Assembly: GCA_004282875.1 (NCBI GenBank)
Contig: SHLT01000015.1
Span: 1 to 37,443 of the forward strand
Source: Chromatiales bacterium
GTDB taxonomy: Bacteria; Pseudomonadota; Gammaproteobacteria; Steroidobacterales; Woeseiaceae
Direction: 5' to 3'
Length of the DNA: 37,443 nucleotides
Part shown: one piece after another, positions 30,500 through 37,443 of the stretch
How the letters are laid out: every line of letters begins with the position of its first letter
Numbering within the stretch: the first letter of the stretch is position 1
Program-made: the position numbers and the translations under genes
Notes under the pieces: generated by a model
Told to the model about the DNA's origin: nothing
Database searches by the model: none
Seen by the model: the letters and a program-made list of their open reading frames with translations, nothing else

Positions 30500-32680
30500 A
30501 TGAAATTCAACAGGTTGATGGGCCTTGGCCTGATCGCACTCATGCTTGGCGCCTGCGGCGGCTCAGACCAGGAAGACGTGGCCGACGACGCGTCCGCGTC
30601 CGCAGCTGACGAGATTAGCGTCAGCGACGCGGAGCTTGCGGGCAATCCGTTCATGGAAGAATGGGACACGCCCTACGGCGTGCCGCCTTTCTCTGACATC
30701 GAGAACGCGCACTATATGCCGGCCATCAAGAAGGGCATTCTGGAGCTGCGTGCGGAGATCGATGCGATCGTGAACAATGCCGAGGCGCCTACGTTCGAGA
30801 ACACGATAGTGGCGCTGGAGCTTGCCGGCGATTTGCTGGGTGACGTGGCCAGCACGTTTGGCAATATTACGGGCACCGACACCGATGACGAGCTGCGCGC
30901 GCTGGAGTCCGAAATTTACCCGATGCTCACGCGCGAATTCGACGCTATCACGCTGAACCCTGATCTCTGGGCGCGCGTGCAGGCCGTGTACGAGCAGCGC
31001 GACAGCCTCGGCCTGGACGAACAGGATGCTCGCTTGCTCGAGCTCCGGCATCGTTCTTTCGTCAGGGCCGGCGCCGCGTTCACCCCCGAAGTGAAGGAGC
31101 AAATAGCGGAAATTAACGCCGAGATGTCGGCATTGACCACGAAATTCTCGCAGAACCTGCTGCTGGAGACGAAGGCGTTCACGCTGGAGCTCACCGAAGA
31201 TGACGAGATTGCCGGCTTGAGCGATGACTTCAAGGCGGCTATCTGGGATGAAGAGAAGGCGGCCTGGGTGGTAGGCCTCAACCGCTCGTCCTATGAGACG
31301 TTCATGGTGCAGTCCGAGAATCGCGAGCTGCGCGAAAAGCTGTTCAACGGCTATCGCCTGCGCGCCACTGCCGGTGAACGCGACAACGGTCCGCTGGCGA
31401 TCAAGATCGCGCAGCTGCGGGCCAAGCGCGCCGAGCTCATGGGCTACGCCTCGCACGCGGACTACATCCTCGAGTACAACATGGCGAAGACACCGAAAGG
31501 TGCCGAGGACTTCCTGCTGCGCGTCTGGCGTCCGGGCCTCGAACGCGCCAAGGAAGAACGTGCCGATATGCAGGCCATGATCGGCGACGAATTCACGTTC
31601 GCCGCGCATGACTGGTGGCACTACGCCGAGAAAGTGCGCAAAGCGCGCTTCGATCTCGACGAGAACGAGACCAAGCCGTATTTCAAACTGGAAAACGTCC
31701 GCACGGGCGCCTTCGAGATGGCGAACCGGCTGTTCGGCATCACGTTCGAGGAGATCGATGTCGAGGGCTGGAACCCGGTCGTCGTCTCGTTTGACGTCAA
31801 GGATGAGAATGGTGAGCACCTTGGTCTGTTCATGACCGATATGTATGCCCGCGATTCCAAGCGCGGCGGCGCATGGATGAATTCCTACCGCGGCACATCC
31901 AACATCGACGGCGATAACATTCGTCCGCTGATTACGAATAATCTTAATCTGCCGACGCCACCGGAAGGTGATCCGACGCTCATGCGATTTTCGGATGTCG
32001 AGACATTGTTCCACGAATTCGGCCATGGCCTGCACGGACTCATGACCAAGATCGATTACCCGACGTTCTCGGGTGTGGACGGTCCGCGAGACTACACGGA
32101 ATTCCCGGCGCAGATTCTCGAGCACTGGACCTCGCAGCCCGAGATGCTGGAGTTGTATGCCCGCCACTACGACACGGGCGAAGTGATTCCGGCCGACCTG
32201 GTCGAGCGCATGCTGGCAGCCGGCAATCACAACCAGGGCTTCGCAACGACGGAGTACGTCGCCGCATCGCTGCTCGACCTGCGCTGGCACATGCTGAGCT
32301 CGGAAGAGGCTGCGCAGATTACGGATGCGCGCGCGTTCGAAAAAGAAGTGCTTGAGGGCTACGGGCTGATCCCCGAGATCGAGCCGCGCTACCGCAGCAA
32401 CTACTTCGCGCACATCTTCTCGAGCTCCACGGGTTATTCGTCCGGCTACTACGCGTATTTGTGGTCCGAGATTCTCGATGCCGATGGCTTTGATGCCTTC
32501 AAGCAGGCCGAGAACATCTTCGACCCGGCGACGGCAGCGCGCCTTAAGAAATGGGTGTACGAGGCGGGCGGTTTACGGCCGGCGGATGAGCTGTATCGTA
32601 ACTTCCGCGGTTCCGACCCGAGCATCGAGCCGCTGCTCGAAGGTCGCGGCTTCGCGGTTGAAGAGGCGGGCGGCAACTAG
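30500..32680 (+). CDS. M3-family (Dcp/oligopeptidase A-like) zinc peptidase, lipoprotein
   Basis: The start at 30500 (MKFNRLMGLGLIALMLGACGG) gives a lipoprotein signal with lipobox LGAC; the earlier in-frame ATG (30437) would spoil it. The 726-residue product is all-helical M3 in character, with the zinc motif HEFGHGLH at residues 505-512 and the third ligand expected in TEFPAQILEHW about 25-30 residues later. The C-terminal YRSNYFAHIFSSSTGYSSGYYAYLW segment is typical of peptidyl-dipeptidase Dcp. An Asp/Ser/Ala-rich linker follows the lipid anchor. It is predicted to be tethered in the periplasm, in contrast to cytoplasmic Dcp of E. coli, and would trim oligopeptides. Confidence 0.93.
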   Translation: MKFNRLMGLGLIALMLGACGGSDQEDVADDASASAADEISVSDAELAGNPFMEEWDTPYGVPPFSDIENAHYMPAIKKGILELRAEIDAIVNNAEAPTFENTIVALELAGDLLGDVASTFGNITGTDTDDELRALESEIYPMLTREFDAITLNPDLWARVQAVYEQRDSLGLDEQDARLLELRHRSFVRAGAAFTPEVKEQIAEINAEMSALTTKFSQNLLLETKAFTLELTEDDEIAGLSDDFKAAIWDEEKAAWVVGLNRSSYETFMVQSENRELREKLFNGYRLRATAGERDNGPLAIKIAQLRAKRAELMGYASHADYILEYNMAKTPKGAEDFLLRVWRPGLERAKEERADMQAMIGDEFTFAAHDWWHYAEKVRKARFDLDENETKPYFKLENVRTGAFEMANRLFGITFEEIDVEGWNPVVVSFDVKDENGEHLGLFMTDMYARDSKRGGAWMNSYRGTSNIDGDNIRPLITNNLNLPTPPEGDPTLMRFSDVETLFHEFGHGLHGLMTKIDYPTFSGVDGPRDYTEFPAQILEHWTSQPEMLELYARHYDTGEVIPADLVERMLAAGNHNQGFATTEYVAASLLDLRWHMLSSEEAAQITDARAFEKEVLEGYGLIPEIEPRYRSNYFAHIFSSSTGYSSGYYAYLWSEILDADGFDAFKQAENIFDPATAARLKKWVYEAGGLRPADELYRNFRGSDPSIEPLLEGRGFAVEEAGGN

Positions 32681-32704
32681 ACCCTCCGTTTTGCAAGACT
32701 CAGG

Positions 32705-32729
32705 AACGCCGGCGCAAGCCGGCGTTTTT
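32705..32729 (+). terminator. Intrinsic terminator after the M3 peptidase gene
   Basis: ACGCCGGC-GCAA-GCCGGCGT stem with a T run (TTTTT). It lies between the convergent peptidase and HupE-like genes and is the most convincing terminator in the window. Confidence 0.85.
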
Positions 32730-32735
32730 GATTAT

Positions 32736-33521
32736 TCAGGCCAACAGCCGGGTGATGCCCCACCACAGGCCTGTGAGCCCGATGAGCAGGGAGCCGGGAC
32801 GCGCGATCAAGCTACGATAACGCTGCAGGCCGTCCGGGTCCTGCAACCACTTGCGTAGCAGCATGCCTAGAATCGCGGCGACCAGAATGACCGAGAGCTG
32901 ACCGATTTCGACGCCCACGTTGAAGCCGATGAGCGCACTCCAGAACTGTCCGGGCGGCAATCCGAGTTCGCCGAAGAAGCCCGCGAAACCCAGTCCGTGG
33001 ATCAGGCCGAAGCCGAAGACGACAACCGGCCGCCATTTGGTCATTTCCTTAAAGACCAGATTCTCAATCGCGACAAACGCGATCGTGAACGCGATCAGTG
33101 GTTCGACCACGGCCGACGACGGCGTGATGACGCCGCTGGCGGCGAGGGCCAGTGTTGCGGTGTGGGCGACGGTGAACGCAGAGATTTGCCAGATCAACGC
33201 CTTGAGCCGGACGGACGCGAGAAAGATCGCCAGGACGAAGAGGATGTGGTCAGCACCGTCGGGCAGGATATGGCCGATGCCGATCGTGATGTACAAGCCG
33301 GCCGTGGACATGAAGCTTCGTTCGTTGCCCGACTCATCCAGGATCGGTGCGAGTTCTGACTGCTTAAGTTCGCCTTCAGAACTGTTCATCTCGGCGAGTG
33401 CAGCGCAGAGGGCCGGGTCCATGCCGTCCTGTCCGGGCACGCAGAGCTCGTCTTCGGGGTGGCCGAGAACGAGTCCGGCTGCGAGCAGGAGCAGCAACGT
33501 AATGGCGAGTCTGTAGTGCAT
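32736..33521 (-). CDS. HupE/UreJ-family membrane protein
   Basis: The 261-residue product has a cleavable or anchoring N-terminal helix, a ~50-residue polar region, then six or seven helices with the HupE/UreJ signatures GIGHILPDGADHILFVLAIF, AFTVAHTATLALAA and GFGLIHGLGFAGFFGELGL. The family includes nickel permease-like proteins of hydrogenase and urease clusters and many members of unknown substrate. No hydrogenase or urease gene is in the window, so a metal-uptake role is only a guess. It follows the quinone oxidoreductase gene by 44 bases on the same strand. The Shine-Dalgarno is weak. Confidence 0.82.
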   Translation of the reverse strand: MHYRLAITLLLLLAAGLVLGHPEDELCVPGQDGMDPALCAALAEMNSSEGELKQSELAPILDESGNERSFMSTAGLYITIGIGHILPDGADHILFVLAIFLASVRLKALIWQISAFTVAHTATLALAASGVITPSSAVVEPLIAFTIAFVAIENLVFKEMTKWRPVVVFGFGLIHGLGFAGFFGELGLPPGQFWSALIGFNVGVEIGQLSVILVAAILGMLLRKWLQDPDGLQRYRSLIARPGSLLIGLTGLWWGITRLLA

Positions 33522-33565
33522 GCCGGGATTCTGACAGGAGTGATGTAATAAGTTCGAAATGCGAC

Positions 33566-34540
33566 CTAGATCGTCAGAACGACCTTGCCGAGCACGCGGC
33601 GCTCCGTTATCACGCGAAAGGCATCCGCAAAGTCATCCAGCGCGAACGACTCGCTGAATCTTGGCCGCAGCCGCCCGTCCTGCACCATCTCGTCGAGCTC
33701 CTGCATGTTTTGCAGCATATCCGCGGTGTGCCGGGCGGCCCAGGTTCCCCACCAGACGCCCACGATGCTCGCCTCCTTGAGCAGTGCGAGGTTCGCCGGA
33801 AATTTCGGAATGTCGCCGCTTGCAAAACCGACCACCAGGTAACGGCCGTGCCAGCCGGTGGCACGCAGCGCCTGGTTCGCGAGTTCGCCGCCGACCGGAT
33901 CGTAGACGACATCGACACCGCGACCGTTCGTCAGCGCCTTGACGCTGTCTTTCAATGACGCGTCTGCATAGTTGATCGTCATATCGGCGCCGGCTTCCCT
34001 GGCAAAAGCAAGCTTGGCGTCGCTGCTCGCGGCAGCGATGACCGTCGCGCCCATCGCTTTTGCAATCTCGACTGCCGTGTAGCCGACGCCACCGGCGGCC
34101 CCGAGGACGAGCACGGTCTGCCCGGGCATCAATGCGGCACCCTGCTTGAGCCCGTGATAGCTCGTGCCGTAAGCGACGGGGTAGCCCGCACCCTGTTCGA
34201 ATCCGAGCGCGTCCGGCAGTGGAATCGCGAAGTCTTCGGCGACGACGGACTGTTCGGCAAACGCACCACCGCGAAGTGCCCCAATGATCTTGTCGCCGGC
34301 CTTAAAACGCGTGACGTTTTTACCCACCGCCGTAACGATGCCGGCGGCCTCATTGCCCGGGATAAATGGGGGCGGGGTCTTTACCTGGTACTGGCCGGCA
34401 ATCATCAGGACATCGGCGAAATTCAGCCCGGCAGCCTTGACGTCGAACGCGACTTCATCGTCGCCGGGAACCGGTTCGTCCCACTCCCCGACGCTCATCG
34501 TATCCGGTGCTCCGTATTCCCTGCAGATCACTGCGCGCAT
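33566..34540 (-). CDS. Zinc-less NADPH:quinone oxidoreductase (MDR superfamily)
   Basis: The start at 34540 (MRAVICREYG) is preceded by AAGGAGG, so the upstream ATG (34582) is rejected. The 324-residue product has the GroES-like catalytic fold (GLNFADVLMIAGQY, PFIPGNEAAGIV) without zinc-binding cysteines, and the nucleotide site VLGAAGGVGYTAVEIAKAMGA. DVVYDPVGGELANQALR is typical of the quinone oxidoreductase group. It would reduce quinones or enones with NADPH in the cytoplasm; the actual substrate cannot be told. No link to the respiratory cluster is evident. Confidence 0.88.
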   Translation of the reverse strand: MRAVICREYGAPDTMSVGEWDEPVPGDDEVAFDVKAAGLNFADVLMIAGQYQVKTPPPFIPGNEAAGIVTAVGKNVTRFKAGDKIIGALRGGAFAEQSVVAEDFAIPLPDALGFEQGAGYPVAYGTSYHGLKQGAALMPGQTVLVLGAAGGVGYTAVEIAKAMGATVIAAASSDAKLAFAREAGADMTINYADASLKDSVKALTNGRGVDVVYDPVGGELANQALRATGWHGRYLVVGFASGDIPKFPANLALLKEASIVGVWWGTWAARHTADMLQNMQELDEMVQDGRLRPRFSESFALDDFADAFRVITERRVLGKVVLTI

Positions 34541-34642
34541 GCATTGCCTCCTTAGTTGGCGACAGTCTACATTGGCCGTCACATTGTCGCTCGGCCTGTA
34601 TTAGAATCCCGGCTCCGCCGCGTTCCACCCACTGAGGTCACT
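34541..34642. promoter_or_regulatory. Short divergent promoter region between quinone oxidoreductase and M1 peptidase genes
   Basis: These 102 bases hold the ribosome site of each gene (AAGGAGG on the minus strand, GAGGT on the plus strand at about 34634-34638). I recognise no clear -10/-35 pair. Confidence 0.35.
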
Positions 34643-36529
<1,887 letters not shown>

Positions 36530-36584
36530 CGGGCAGGGTAAATACCTATCGTCGCAGGATGAGTGCCGGGCGTAAGCTCGGGTA

Positions 36585-37292
36585 ATGAATGATGCTCAGA
36601 TCCTGTTGGTGACAGCAGCATCGATTGCGTTCCTGCATACGATTCTGGGTCCGGATCACTACCTCGTCTTCACGGCGATGGGCAAGGCTCGTTCATGGAG
36701 CCTGAACAAGACGCTGCGTGTCACCCTGATCTGCGGGATCGGGCACGTACTGGGTTCGGTCATCATCGGCATTGTCGGCATCATGCTGGGCGCGCAGCTT
36801 GCGTCAATGGTCGAGATCGAGAGTGTGCGCGGCAATCTTGCCGGTTGGGCATTGCTGGCTTTCGGCCTGATGTATTTCGCCTGGGGTCTCAAGCAGGCAG
36901 GGCGTTCGCAGCGGCATTCTCATCTGCACGTCCACGATGACGTCGTGCACGACCACGAGCACAATCATCACGCCGATCACTCGCACGTACACGACGAGAA
37001 GGCAGGAAATTCAATCACGCCCTGGGCAATGTTCATCATTTTCGTGCTGGGTCCCTGCGAGGCGCTGATTCCCCTCTTCATGTACCCGGCGGCCCAGCAG
37101 AGCTCAGGCCTGGTCGTATCGGTGGCCGTCGTCTTTGGCCTCGTGACCTTGTTGACCATGCTGGCCTGCGTCACTCTGACGACCATTGGCCTGGAAAAAC
37201 TCAGGCTTCCTGCATCAGGCCGCTATGCGCACGCCGTTGCCGGCGCGTCGGTCGCTGTGTGCGGTGCCGCGATCAGCTTCATCGGACTCTGA
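36585..37292 (+). CDS. Membrane transporter-like protein with His-rich loop (TauE/SafE or NicO/RcnA-like)
   Basis: The 235-residue product has about six helices. The N-terminal half contains FLHTILGPDHYLVFTAMGKAR, with an HX4-5D pattern seen in nickel/cobalt exporters and in UreH/TauE-like proteins. Between the two helical halves is a loop, residues ~108-145, with about a dozen histidines (HSHLHVHDDVVHDHEHNHH). FVLGPCEALIPLFMYP in the second half repeats the first-half pattern. Such a loop usually binds Ni, Co or Zn. A role in metal efflux is plausible, not proven. The ribosome site is weak. Confidence 0.7.
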   Translation: MNDAQILLVTAASIAFLHTILGPDHYLVFTAMGKARSWSLNKTLRVTLICGIGHVLGSVIIGIVGIMLGAQLASMVEIESVRGNLAGWALLAFGLMYFAWGLKQAGRSQRHSHLHVHDDVVHDHEHNHHADHSHVHDEKAGNSITPWAMFIIFVLGPCEALIPLFMYPAAQQSSGLVVSVAVVFGLVTLLTMLACVTLTTIGLEKLRLPASGRYAHAVAGASVAVCGAAISFIGL

Positions 37293-37414
37293 AATACGCC
37301 GGTCTGCATCGTTTGGCGAAACGCAGGACGGCGCGGTACATTATCCCGCAGGTATTACGCGTCAACGGTGGGGCCTGCGACTTTGGCACCCCTGAACCCA
37401 ATGGGAGTGCTGCA

Positions 37415-37443
37415 ATGTCCAATCTGGCAACGAGCTTCGCCTG
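37415..37443 (+). CDS. Start of a further gene, truncated by the window edge
   Basis: ATG at 37415 follows GGGAG at seven bases and reads MSNLATSFA to the window edge. Only nine codons are visible, so no function can be given. The 122 bases before it contain a small stem (CGTTT-GGCG-AAACG) and a possible -10 (TACATTAT, around 37338). Confidence 0.4.

Noticed and set aside
30563-32413. A 616-codon open frame on the minus strand
   Set aside because: It lies wholly antisense to the M3 peptidase gene, has low-complexity Arg/Val/His-rich translation and no recognisable domain. High-GC codon bias commonly leaves such mirror frames open.

Overview
This 37.4-kb stretch looks like the chromosome of a Gammaproteobacterium, probably marine or salt-adapted. 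The taxonomic call is an inference. It rests on an MtrCAB-type outer-membrane cytochrome conduit, a complete Na+-NQR operon with apbE and nqrM, an NhaD-type Na+/H+ antiporter, lipoprotein M3 and M1 peptidases, and a fairly high GC content. I see no transposase, integrase, tRNA, rRNA or CRISPR array. Genes are packed tightly and no gene-free stretch exceeds 300 bases.

Layout. (1) 1-4411, minus strand: a decaheme surface lipoprotein (OmcA/MtrC family), a periplasmic decaheme cytochrome (MtrA/DmsE family) and the start of an MtrB/PioB porin that runs off the left edge. (2) 4636-9695, plus: a diheme cytochrome c4-like protein, a 953-residue fusion of 19 c-type heme sites to a cytochrome b membrane domain, and NhaD. 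(3) 9720-11606, minus: a second, 11-heme cytochrome c/cytochrome b fusion. (4) 11812-16678, plus: a NapC/NirT-like membrane cytochrome translationally joined to frdC-frdA-frdB of the diheme (Wolinella-like) fumarate reductase type. (5) 16915-22080, plus: membrane-anchored tetraheme cytochrome, Tat-exported four-cluster ferredoxin, NrfD-type quinol-binding subunit, a polytopic membrane protein and an alpha/beta hydrolase. (6) 22136-30267, minus: nqrABCDEF-apbE-nqrM, a CBS-domain protein and an unknown exported protein. (7) 30500-37443: mostly housekeeping or accessory genes, namely an M3 peptidase lipoprotein, a HupE/UreJ-like protein, a zinc-less quinone oxidoreductase, an M1 peptidase lipoprotein, a His-rich metal or sulfite exporter-like protein and the first codons of another gene.

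How it may work together (inference). NADH is oxidised by Na+-NQR, which charges the quinone pool and pumps Na+. NhaD exchanges Na+ for H+. Quinol can be oxidised by up to four inner-membrane devices: two multiheme-c/cytochrome-b fusions resembling Geobacter CbcL in architecture, a NapC/ImcH-like cytochrome, and a tetraheme/FeS/NrfD complex resembling Geobacter Cbc4. Electrons would cross the periplasm through the c4-like protein and leave through MtrA-MtrB-MtrC. The QFR supplies an internal fumarate sink or succinate source. The first ~17.4 kb carries 62 c-heme attachment motifs in seven proteins. The striking point is the combination of a Shewanella-like outer-membrane conduit with several Geobacter-like inner-membrane quinol oxidases in one locus, including a 19-heme fusion that contains an internal duplication of an eight-heme block. 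The direction of electron flow (export to minerals, or uptake) cannot be read from the sequence.
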